42,708 nt of DNA, taken from positions 1 to 42,708 of the forward strand of contig JACPDH010000093.1 in NCBI GenBank assembly GCA_016184115.1. The letters run 5' to 3'. How positions within the stretch are numbered: the stretch's first letter is position 1; every line of letters begins with the position of its first letter. The notes under the pieces are model-generated. The model made no database searches. It was not told the DNA's origin and saw nothing but the letters and a program-made list of their open reading frames with translations. Origin of the DNA: Acidobacteriota bacterium (GTDB lineage Bacteria; Acidobacteriota; Thermoanaerobaculia; Gp7-AA8). Position numbers and translations under genes: made by a program. Positions 16,556-24,154 of this stretch are shown here, piece by piece.

Positions 16556-17559
16556 CTCGTCAACTCGCCGCGAAGGTCGAGCTGCATTTGCAGCTTCACG
16601 TCATCCGGCGAGAGTCCACGCCCGAAGAGATAGACGAGCTTGGTCAGCGCCGCCTCGACGGTCATGTCGTAACCGCTGATGACGCCGGCACGCGCGAGCA
16701 CCGAGCCCGTCGAGTAGTCGCCGAGATCGACCGAGCCGTGAAGGCACTGCGTACAGTCGACGATGACGACACCGCGCGTGACGGCCTCACGGATTGCGGC
16801 GATGAACCCTGCGTTTCGCTCGGGAGCGTTCCCAACGCCATAGGCTTCGAGGACCAGCCCCTGGAGCGGGGGCTGCAGCACGTTGCGAGCGAGCTCGGCG
16901 GTGATGCCGGGGAAGAGACGGAGTGCGCCGACGATCGGGTGGCCGATCTCATCGAGCTTCAGCCCGCCGGCTGGCGCTGGCCGTACGAGCGGCCAGTCGA
17001 TTTCGATGTCGACGCCGACCGAGCCGAGGGGAGGAAAGTTAGGCGAGTCGAACGCGTCGAACCCGTCAGCGCTGACTTTGACGGAGCGACAGCCGCGGAC
17101 GAGGCGGTCGCCAAAACAGAGCGTGACCTCGGGGATCTTCTGTGTCGCCGCGACGAGCAGGCTCGTGACGAGGTTCGATCGCCCGTCGTTCCGGACCTCG
17201 CAGAGCGGAATCTGAGAACCGGTGAGGACGACCGGTTTGTCGAGTCCTTCGAGCAGGAATGCGAGCGCCGAAGCGGTATACGCCATCGTGTCGGTGCCGT
17301 GAATCACGACGAAGCCGTCGTAGGCATCGTAATGGGCGGCGATGTTGCGGGCGATGCGCGACCAGTCAGACGGGATCATGTTCGACGAGTCGAGGAGCTC
17401 GTCGAACTCGTCGATGACGTACTCCGGCATCGATGGGTGCCGCAGTTCCGACATCGCGGCCATCTGCTCGGCGAGGTATCCAGGCGCCGGCGCCCAGCCG
17501 TGCGCAGTCTGCTTCATGCCGATCGTTCCGCCGGTGTAGGCGATGTAGATCTTTGTCAT
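16552..17559 (-). CDS. ansA: Type I (cytoplasmic) L-asparaginase
   Basis: A 335-residue enzyme hydrolysing L-asparagine to aspartate and ammonia. It has both threonine-centred signatures: YTGGTIGM near the N-terminus (T12) and VVIHGTDTMAYTASAL. It also has the LTGSQIPLCEVRNDGRSNL stretch typical of the AnsA-type cytoplasmic family, which is close in length to E. coli AnsA. No signal peptide is present, which argues against the periplasmic type II enzyme. The ATG at 17559 gives the family N-terminus MTKIYIAYTGG; no Shine-Dalgarno is evident, and a heptamer array begins 12 bp upstream. The downstream 80-aa gene overlaps its stop. Confidence 0.92.
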   Translation of the reverse strand: MTKIYIAYTGGTIGMKQTAHGWAPAPGYLAEQMAAMSELRHPSMPEYVIDEFDELLDSSNMIPSDWSRIARNIAAHYDAYDGFVVIHGTDTMAYTASALAFLLEGLDKPVVLTGSQIPLCEVRNDGRSNLVTSLLVAATQKIPEVTLCFGDRLVRGCRSVKVSADGFDAFDSPNFPPLGSVGVDIEIDWPLVRPAPAGGLKLDEIGHPIVGALRLFPGITAELARNVLQPPLQGLVLEAYGVGNAPERNAGFIAAIREAVTRGVVIVDCTQCLHGSVDLGDYSTGSVLARAGVISGYDMTVEAALTKLVYLFGRGLSPDDVKLQMQLDLRGELTR

Positions 17560-17570
17560 GGGAGGGACGA

Positions 17571-17811
17571 GTGCTGAGTGCTGAGTGCTGAGTGCTGAGT
17601 TTACAGGGGAGAAGGGAGAGAGGAGAAGGGAGAAGGGAAAAGGGAAAAGGGAAAAGGGAAAAGGGAAAAGGGAAACCCAGGACCAGAGCGTATGGTCTCG
17701 CGCGGACGTTCTTTCTCTTCTCTCCTTGTTCCTTTCTCCTCGACTCAGCACTCAGCACTCAGCACTCAGGACTCAGCACTCAGGACTCAGCACTCAGGAC
17801 TCAGGACTCCC
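17571..17811. repeat. Inverted heptanucleotide arrays, locus H4
   Basis: From 17571, fifteen 7-mers run in one register: GTGCTGA four times, GTTTACA, a GGGGAGA/AGGGAGA series, then AGGGAAA six times to 17675. After a 38-bp gap, 17714-17811 continues in 7-mers: TCTCTTC, TCTCCTT, GTTCCTT, TCTCCTC, then ten GACTCAG/CACTCAG-type units. The arms are reverse complements in mirrored order (CTGAGT with ACTCAG, purine block with pyrimidine block). The right array contains the stop codon (17803-17801) of the sensor kinase. Confidence 0.85.
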
Positions 17812-20800
17812 CCCTCGCCGGCAGCGCGAACGAGAACCTCGCGCCCTTCCCCTTCTCGCTCGTGACCCAGATCGAGCCGCCATGAATCTCCACAATGCGC
17901 TTGACGATGGCGAGGCCGAGGCCCGTGCTCGATTCGCCGCCGGTCGGTCGCGCGCTCAGCGTCTTAAAGGTCCGGAAGATCTCCTGCAGATCGGCCTCAT
18001 CGAGCCCCTGGCCGTTATCTTCGACGTGCGTGACGATCTCGCTGTCGCGTCGCTCGCACGAGATGCGAACTGTGCCGCCCTGCTGTGTGTACTTGATGGC
18101 GTTGCTCACGAGATTGTCCAGAACCTGGCCGATCCGCACCGGGTCTGCGGATAGCGCAGGGAGGTTGTCGATGTCGACTGCCGTTAGAGCGATGTCCTTT
18201 TTCGCCGCCTTCTCTTCGTGGTTCGCGACGGCGGAGGTGATGAGCTCGCCGAGATCGAGCTCTTCGCGCTCGAGAGTGATCGATCCCGACTCGATCGCGG
18301 AGATGTCGAGGAGATCGTTTACGAGGCGTGCCATCGCTTCCGCGGCGCCTTTCGCTTTTTCGAGCTGCTGCGCCGCGCGCTCCGCGTCGATCTTTCCCGA
18401 CTTGAGCTGGTCGATTACCATCGTCACCCAGCCGACGATGACGCCGAGCGGGTTCCGGAGGTCGTGAGCAGCGATGCCGACGAATTCGTTCTTCGATTCG
18501 TTAAGCCGCCCGAGGTCTTCGAGCATCTTCGCTTTCGTGAACGCCGAGAGGAGGTGTCCACGCAATTCGACGAGCAGTTCGAGCTCGTCGGGAGCGATCC
18601 CCCCCTTCTTGACCGGCGCCTCGAACACGAGGTAGCCCTCGACGCGCGCGGGGCCGCGGAGGCGAAGTGTGAGAAGCGTCAGAAAGGCCGCGCTTTGTGC
18701 CGACCGGTCGGCGAGGAAGACGTCTTGCTGCACTTCGTCGGCCTCGGCGGTGTAGAGGCGCTCGATCTCGTCTTGTGGCAGCGCGATCTCTTCGACCGTC
18801 TCTGGATCCCAGCCGAGCGCCGCTTTGGCGCGATAGAGATCGGATGACTTGTCGTAGACGAAGACGATCGCGATCTCGACTCCGTGAAGAAAGCGCGTTA
18901 CGCCGAGGATCATCTGCAGAACGCGGTCGAAGCTGATCTCGACGTTGATCGACTCGACGAGCGACGTGATCGTCTCGAGGTGAGCCGTCTTCTCGCGAAG
19001 TTCACGAGTCCGCTCGTCGACGACGCGCTCGAGCGCTCTCTTCTGGAGCTCGATCGTTCGCGTGCGGAGCCGGATGATCATGACGAGGAGTGCGATGGAC
19101 AGCGCCGCAAGGGCGACGCGAAACCAGGTCGTGCCCCAGAACGGCGCGGTCACGATGATCGAGAGCGACGCGCCCTCTTCGTTCCAGACGCCATCGTTGT
19201 TCGATCCGCGAACGCGGAAAACGTATCGACCGGGCGGAATCGACGTGTAGTTCACGAAGTGGCGTGTACCTGCGTCGATCCACTCGTCGCTCAACCCTTC
19301 GAGTCTGTAGGAGTACTGGTTGCGCTCGGGCGACGTGAAATCGAGCGCCGCGAACTCGATCGCGAAGAAGTTCTCGTCGTGGTCGAGCACGACCTCTCGG
19401 AGAATCCAGGGAGGGACATCGATCTTCTCCGGGTTCGCATAGAGGTTGAATCGTGTGATTACCACGGGGGGGATTGCGTCGTTGTCCGGAAGGCTCGACG
19501 GATTGAACGAGCTGAAGCCCGCGGCGCCGCCAAAGTAGAGTGTGCCATCGGACGCGCGCCAGCTCGATCCCGGGAAGAAGATGTTGCTCTGGATCCCGTC
19601 GCCATAACTGTACGTTCGCGATCGTCGCGTCGTCGGGTCGACAACCGAAAGGCCGTTCGACGTTGCGATCCAGAGCCGTCCCGAATCGTCTTCCTGGATC
19701 TCCTGAACGTTCGAGCTGTCGAGCGCAGGGTGAGGCTCGAGGAGCGCGAATGTGTCGTGGATCGGATCGAACGTGGCAAGGCCGTTCGAGGTGCCGACCC
19801 AGAGCGTGCCGTCGCGCGACTCGAACAGCTCACGAACCCGGTCGCTTGGAATCGAGCCGGCCTCCGGAGCACGGCTCCACGCTCGGAACTCGTTGGTCGC
19901 GGCGTCGAATCGATTGAGTCCTCCGTTATCGGTTCCGATCCAGAGCTGGCCTTTTGAGTCTTCGAGCAGCGAGAGCACGTAATTGTCGCTCAGGCTCTTT
20001 GGGTTCGACGGATCGTGCTGGAAGGTGACGATTCTCCCGCTCGTGGGATCGAGCCGGTTGAGTCCTCCCGCGGTTCCGATCCAGATCGGGCCATCGCGCG
20101 ACGGTAGAATCGCGCGCACGGATTCATCGCTCAGCCGGCGCCCCTCGATGCCGTCCTTGTTCCACTGTTCGACACACCGGCCCGCCGTGCGATCGAAGCG
20201 GCAGAGACCGGCGCGGAAGAATCCGGCCCAGAGGTGACCTTCGGCGTCTTCGGCGAGCGCTTCGACGTCGCCATGTGGGAGCGCTCCCTGCTGCATCGTG
20301 TAGTGGCGGAACGCCGTCGTGCCGGGGTCGAGCCGGTCGAGACCGTCGTGGGTCCCGATCCAGAGCGCGCCTCGTGCGTCGCCGAGGATCGTCGAAACTC
20401 CTCGGCCGGAGAGCCCGTTCGGATCGCCGGCATCCCATGTCCACGTCGAGAACTTGCGCGGCTTGAGATCGATCCGGCTGACGCCTCCACCCCGCGTCGC
20501 GATCCAGAGCACCGACGAACGATCTTCGTAGAGTGCCCGTACGTCGTTGCTGCCGAGACTCCACGATTGCAGCGGGTCGTGTACGAAGTGGCGAAGTGCG
20601 CCGGTGCTTGGGTCGATGCGATAGAGGCCGTCCTGCATCGTCCCGATCCAGATCGCGCCCGACCGATCCTCGTGGATTGCGTTCACGCCTCGGCTGGCGG
20701 CGTCTGGAGAGATTGTCGGGAGGTCGAGCGGGGCAACGGCGGTCCGGTTAGGCTCGAATCGATAGGCGCCTGCCGGCGTACCAACCCACAATGCACCTTC

Positions 20801-21547
20801 GCGCGCCAGCTTGAGGTGTCTGACCGGAACTCCCCCGAAGGCGTGTGGCAGGTGGCCGGCGCCGTCGATCGGTTTTACCTCGCCGCTTCGGAGGTCGAGT
20901 AGCTGGAGTCCGGTCTCGGTCCCGATCCAGATCGTGCCGCTGTCGGAGGCGGCGAGGGACCAGACACGGTCGTCTCGTAGCGCTGTCTTGCCGGGGCCTT
21001 TGCTGTTCCAGACCCGGACGATGCCGGAACCGCGATCGAGGCGTGCGAGTCCGCCCGCCCTTGTTCCGATCCAGATGGCGTCCCCGGTGTCGAGCAGCGA
21101 CTGAATTCGATTGTCGGGGAGTTGTGGCTCAGGCTGCTGCGCGATTCGCCGGAAGTGCGCGACCGATTCGAGGAGCGGGTCGAAGCGGTCGAGCCCGTCG
21201 CCCCACGTGCCGATCCAAAGGGAGCCGTCGCGGTCAGCGATGAGTCCGCTTATGTCGTTCGACGCGACAGTCGTCGGATCGGTCCGGTCGTGCTCATACG
21301 TGCGAACGCGCTCGCCGTCCCAACGAGCGAGACCGTCTTCGGTCGCGAACCAGATGAAGCCAAGGCGGTCCTGAGTGATTCCGTAGACGTTTTCGTGGGG
21401 AAGGCCCTGCTCGACGCCGATTCGTTCGAAACGCGCGCGATCGGCAGCCTTCGCGTCACTCGACGAAAGCGTGGCTGCGAGGAGCCACAGGGCGATGTTG
21501 CGCGCGGTTCCGTTCACTCTGCGGTTTCCGAGACCAGACGGAATCAT
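17801..21547 (-). CDS. Large beta-propeller (two-component-regulator-propeller) sensor histidine kinase
   Basis: About 1248 residues. A signal/anchor segment (ARNIALWLLAATLSSSDAKA) leads a periplasmic double propeller made of a dozen or more repeats of the type D..G.LWIGT..GL.R.D. Next come a Y_Y_Y domain (YSYRLEGLSDEWIDAGTRH), one transmembrane helix (FRVALAALSIALLVMIIRL), a coiled coil, a GAF-like domain, HisKA with H1028 in AAHDLRNPLG, and HATPase_c with the N-box SNAIKYT and GLGLAIVKRIVE. There is no receiver or DNA-binding domain, so it needs a separate response regulator, not found here. The ligand is unknown; in other phyla such propellers often sense carbohydrates. The ATG at 21547 is chosen because it puts the hydrophobic segment near the N-terminus; the frame is open to 21628. 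An AT-rich palindrome lies upstream. Confidence 0.9.
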   Translation of the reverse strand: MIPSGLGNRRVNGTARNIALWLLAATLSSSDAKAADRARFERIGVEQGLPHENVYGITQDRLGFIWFATEDGLARWDGERVRTYEHDRTDPTTVASNDISGLIADRDGSLWIGTWGDGLDRFDPLLESVAHFRRIAQQPEPQLPDNRIQSLLDTGDAIWIGTRAGGLARLDRGSGIVRVWNSKGPGKTALRDDRVWSLAASDSGTIWIGTETGLQLLDLRSGEVKPIDGAGHLPHAFGGVPVRHLKLAREGALWVGTPAGAYRFEPNRTAVAPLDLPTISPDAASRGVNAIHEDRSGAIWIGTMQDGLYRIDPSTGALRHFVHDPLQSWSLGSNDVRALYEDRSSVLWIATRGGGVSRIDLKPRKFSTWTWDAGDPNGLSGRGVSTILGDARGALWIGTHDGLDRLDPGTTAFRHYTMQQGALPHGDVEALAEDAEGHLWAGFFRAGLCRFDRTAGRCVEQWNKDGIEGRRLSDESVRAILPSRDGPIWIGTAGGLNRLDPTSGRIVTFQHDPSNPKSLSDNYVLSLLEDSKGQLWIGTDNGGLNRFDAATNEFRAWSRAPEAGSIPSDRVRELFESRDGTLWVGTSNGLATFDPIHDTFALLEPHPALDSSNVQEIQEDDSGRLWIATSNGLSVVDPTTRRSRTYSYGDGIQSNIFFPGSSWRASDGTLYFGGAAGFSSFNPSSLPDNDAIPPVVITRFNLYANPEKIDVPPWILREVVLDHDENFFAIEFAALDFTSPERNQYSYRLEGLSDEWIDAGTRHFVNYTSIPPGRYVFRVRGSNNDGVWNEEGASLSIIVTAPFWGTTWFRVALAALSIALLVMIIRLRTRTIELQKRALERVVDERTRELREKTAHLETITSLVESINVEISFDRVLQMILGVTRFLHGVEIAIVFVYDKSSDLYRAKAALGWDPETVEEIALPQDEIERLYTAEADEVQQDVFLADRSAQSAAFLTLLTLRLRGPARVEGYLVFEAPVKKGGIAPDELELLVELRGHLLSAFTKAKMLEDLGRLNESKNEFVGIAAHDLRNPLGVIVGWVTMVIDQLKSGKIDAERAAQQLEKAKGAAEAMARLVNDLLDISAIESGSITLEREELDLGELITSAVANHEEKAAKKDIALTAVDIDNLPALSADPVRIGQVLDNLVSNAIKYTQQGGTVRISCERRDSEIVTHVEDNGQGLDEADLQEIFRTFKTLSARPTGGESSTGLGLAIVKRIVEIHGGSIWVTSEKGKGARFSFALPARGES

Positions 21548-21914
21548 AGCCGAACCGACTTTTGCTTCGCTGGAAACCGTCCTCGCGTGGAGTGGAATGG
21601 GCGGACGTGAGTCGTGCTGATGTCCCATTCATCAGCGCCGGAACGATGAGAAGAGCATCGTTCACCAAACCGTTCGACAAAAACTGAACCGTTAATCAGT
21701 TTTTAACCTTGCCTGCCGATACTGACAACCAAACAGTGAGTGCTCGACCGAGAAACGAGGCTTGACAGCTTTCCAAACGTAATTCCGCATTCGCAGTCCA
21801 TAAAGCCTGCAATACCGTCTCCCCCCGAGCCGTCTCACCTTCAAGATTGTCAGGCCTTAGTTACTCGGTCGAGCACGAACCTGTTTTCCTCCCGGCATCA
21901 ACCCCCACGACATT
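21548..21914. promoter_or_regulatory. Spacer with AT-rich palindrome and 13-bp inverted repeat
   Basis: A 367-bp gap without a gene between the sensor kinase and the methyltransferase. At 21679-21704 is a perfect 9-bp stem AAAAACTGA / TCAGTTTTT with an 8-nt loop, unusually AT-rich for this DNA and upstream of the kinase start. A separate perfect 13-bp inverted repeat, GTGCTCGACCGAG at 21740-21752 and its complement at 21864-21876, encloses 111 bp. Either could be an operator or a small mobile palindrome. The role is not known. Confidence 0.5.
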
Positions 21915-22682
21915 TCAGCGGCGCGCCACGACGACGAGATCTCTCGAGATCGCAGGGTCGAACGCTTCGCGTTCGTACGAACCGAGCAACGCGACTTCGC
22001 TGAACCCTCCGGCGCGGCACGCTGACTCGATTTCAGCGCTCCGCCAGCCACGGAGTACGACGCGGCGTGCGTGGTTGACGCGCACCGGCTGCTCGTCGTC
22101 CTCCGGGCGAAGCTCCAGCGTCGTCGGAAAGAAGAGCACCGTGCCGTCCGGTCGCGGTGACATCAAGCGTAGAAACACAATTTCGCCGTCGTCGCCATCG
22201 CGGAAATTGAGTGGCAGGTAGCGTTCTCCCTTCTCGATGATCCGGTCGTAGTTGAGGATCTGGAGCACGAAAGGTGCGCCTGGTGAGAGGCGTGCGGCGA
22301 GCCCGGTGAAGAACGCGTTCAGCGCTTCGCCATCAGAGACGTGAGGGAGGACGTTCCCGAGGCAGATCGCGCCGCCAAAGGCCCCGGCGACGACAGCATC
22401 GAGATTGCAGATATCTCCTTCGACGAACTGCGCGCTGCCGAGCGGCCCGGAGCTCCTGGCCTTCTCGAGCATCGTTGGAGACGAATCGACGCCGACCACC
22501 TCGAAGCCTCCCGAGGCGAGCAAGCGCGCATGCTCGCCCGTGCCGCAGCCGAGGTCGAGCAGGCGTCGCGGCGAGGCCGAGGCGAAGACCGATTCGAAGA
22601 ATGGCCCTTCGCGCTTGAGTCGCTCGGGCCACGCGATCAATCGCCTGTAGTCGACGCGAGAGTATTGATCCTGATCGGTCAT
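21915..22682 (-). CDS. Class I SAM-dependent methyltransferase
   Basis: A 255-residue cytoplasmic methyltransferase with a Rossmann fold. Motif I is LLDLGCGTGEHARLLA, the acidic end of strand 2 is VVGVDSS, and VEGDICNL and AICLGNVLPHV correspond to motifs II and III. Substrate-side sequence (LQILNYDRIIEKGERYLPLNFRD) is not diagnostic, so the target cannot be named. The ATG at 22682 is preceded by AAGGAG with a 7-nt gap; longer in-frame starts at 22721 and 22772 lack this. It stands alone between two spacers. Confidence 0.85.
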   Translation of the reverse strand: MTDQDQYSRVDYRRLIAWPERLKREGPFFESVFASASPRRLLDLGCGTGEHARLLASGGFEVVGVDSSPTMLEKARSSGPLGSAQFVEGDICNLDAVVAGAFGGAICLGNVLPHVSDGEALNAFFTGLAARLSPGAPFVLQILNYDRIIEKGERYLPLNFRDGDDGEIVFLRLMSPRPDGTVLFFPTTLELRPEDDEQPVRVNHARRVVLRGWRSAEIESACRAGGFSEVALLGSYEREAFDPAISRDLVVVARR

Positions 22683-22985
22683 GTGCTGCTCCTTCAGGTA
22701 GCGTAGTGCAGAACTTTCCATTGCGTGCCTCAATCGTCCGCGGGTTCGGTCGTAGTCGAATGCGGGTGACATTCCATTTCGGTGCGATTTTTTCGCGGCG
22801 GTTTCCCTGCCAGGGTCGGGTCGGAATCACGGCAAAACACCGTTTTTCAATGCTCTGGCTCCGTTTGTCGCGTGAGCGAGAGGGCGGGTGAAGAGGCTCT
22901 CCGTTCACCCGGCACGGGTTTCGCTACATTGGGAGTGAATCGAAGACCTGATCCAGTACAAGAACACGTTCAGGGGAGGCGGCTC
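22683..22985. other. Spacer with no recognised feature
   Basis: About 300 bp between the divergent methyltransferase and GlsB/YeaQ-like genes. Apart from the two ribosome-binding sites at its ends, I see no hairpin, repeat or ORF of note. Confidence 0.5.
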
Positions 22986-23228
22986 ATGTACATCGTCTGG
23001 TTTCTGCTCATCGGACTGGTGGCGGGGTGGCTCGCGGGGAAGCTCATGCGAGGTGGAGGCTTCGGAGTCATCGGCGACATCGTGGTCGGGGTCATCGGAG
23101 CGTTCATCGGAGGCTTTCTCTTCCGGCTTCTCGGTATTCCCGCGGGAGGCACGATCGGTACGCTCGTCGTCGCAACGATCGGGGCGATCGTGCTTCTCTT
23201 CGTAGTGAGGCTCCTCAGGAGGGTATGA
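22986..23228 (+). CDS. GlsB/YeaQ/YmgE family membrane protein
   Basis: An 80-residue inner-membrane protein with three hydrophobic helices and glycine-rich turns: IGLVAGWLAGKLMRGGGFG, then DIVVGVIGAFIGGFLFRLLG, then IGTLVVATIGAIVLLFVVRL. This is the complete pattern of the transglycosylase-associated / YeaQ-YmgE family, linked in other bacteria to envelope or acid stress; its molecular action is unknown. The ATG at 22986 follows GGGGAGG by 6 nt, so the longer open frame from 22782 is not used. A weak hairpin and T-run follow the stop. Confidence 0.88.
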   Translation: MYIVWFLLIGLVAGWLAGKLMRGGGFGVIGDIVVGVIGAFIGGFLFRLLGIPAGGTIGTLVVATIGAIVLLFVVRLLRRV

Positions 23229-23231
23229 GGG

Positions 23232-23257
23232 GCCTAACGTCGTTCGACGGCTTTTTT
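23232..23257 (+). terminator. Possible weak intrinsic terminator
   Basis: CGTC/GACG with a GTTC loop, followed by GGCTTTTTTC, just after the GlsB/YeaQ-like gene and before the convergent PilZ gene. The stem is short; GCC and GGC could extend it across a three-base bulge. Confidence 0.35.
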
Positions 23258-23310
23258 CATCGCGCTCCGCGTCGTCACGATTCGGGCAGAGTGCAGGCTC
23301 CGCCTAAGGC

Positions 23311-24027
23311 CTATGGCACGAAATGCTGAGGAGGGATCGAGTCATCGACGATGAGGCTCAGCTCGGCGCAGACCCTGATCAACGCGCGCGTGGCAGGGTC
23401 TGCGCTTTCGTAGTCCCTGCAAAGCAGCTCGACCTGTTCGTCGTCCTCGAAATGCCAGATCGTAAAGCCATCCTCGGGTTGCTGAGACTCCCATGTCTTT
23501 GTCTTCGCCCATCGTCCGTGTGTGAAGGTGTAGCGGACGAAGCCCTCGTCGCGAAGCGCCTGCGCCATTTCGTCGGAAACGTCCAGGCCACCTGCGGCAA
23601 ACGGTGCGAGCTCTTCGCCGGCGAGCGCGCTCTGGAGCAGGCGGCTCGCCCACGACGGCATCGACCCCTGCGCGTTGCGGATCTGTTCGTCGAGTGCGTT
23701 CTTGACGAACGTTTCGATGAGCCGCTTGATCGCACCGCGGCTCGAGCCTGTCGGGTCGACGAAGCGAACGCCGGAGATGTACGCGCTCGTCGAGCCGAAT
23801 CGGTCGACGCTGCTCCGGATCACGGAGGCGGGTATGGAGATCTCTTCATCGACCCAATGAAAGCGAAGCGAGGCGATCTGGCCGACATGAAGCGGAGCGA
23901 AGTGGTGAAGTCGCGCGCCGCCGACGCTGATCTCGACGAGCTCGACCTTCACGTTCCCTGCGACGCCTTCGAGGCCCGGCAGCAGTCTGATCCTCTCGAC
24001 TTTCCGCCTGTGGTGACTCTTTGCCAT
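23311..24027 (-). CDS. PilZ-domain protein
   Basis: A 238-residue cytoplasmic protein. The N-terminal 105 residues are a PilZ domain with basic HRRKVERIRL (the RxxxR element) and EISVGGARLHHF (the D/NxSxxG element, here with E at its start) before a beta barrel ending SGVRFVDP. Both elements bind cyclic di-GMP in this family. The C-terminal half contains a helical region and LAGEELAPFAAGGLDVSDEMAQAL, and is not recognised. A role in c-di-GMP-dependent control is inferred. The ATG at 24027 has a GGAGAGGAG purine run upstream. It converges on the GlsB/YeaQ-like gene. Confidence 0.8.
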   Translation of the reverse strand: MAKSHHRRKVERIRLLPGLEGVAGNVKVELVEISVGGARLHHFAPLHVGQIASLRFHWVDEEISIPASVIRSSVDRFGSTSAYISGVRFVDPTGSSRGAIKRLIETFVKNALDEQIRNAQGSMPSWASRLLQSALAGEELAPFAAGGLDVSDEMAQALRDEGFVRYTFTHGRWAKTKTWESQQPEDGFTIWHFEDDEQVELLCRDYESADPATRALIRVCAELSLIVDDSIPPQHFVP

Positions 24028-24154
24028 CGTCTCCTCTCCGTTTCGCGAGTCTGAAGACCGAGTGTCCGATGAGAGTGAACGTGGATGAAAAATACCACAC
24101 AGCGGGCGGTAGCGGCGTCAAGCCGCGGCGGGTCGACGAATCAGGCCAGGATTC

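Noticed and set aside
16625-17559. Type II periplasmic asparaginase
   Set aside because: There is no signal peptide, and the motif set and length match the cytoplasmic type I enzyme.
15646-17577. Long plus-strand open frame opposite the TPR, 80-aa and asparaginase genes
   Set aside because: It is an antisense shadow produced by GC-rich codon structure; its translation is Arg/Asp-rich with no family resemblance, while the opposite strand encodes clear proteins.
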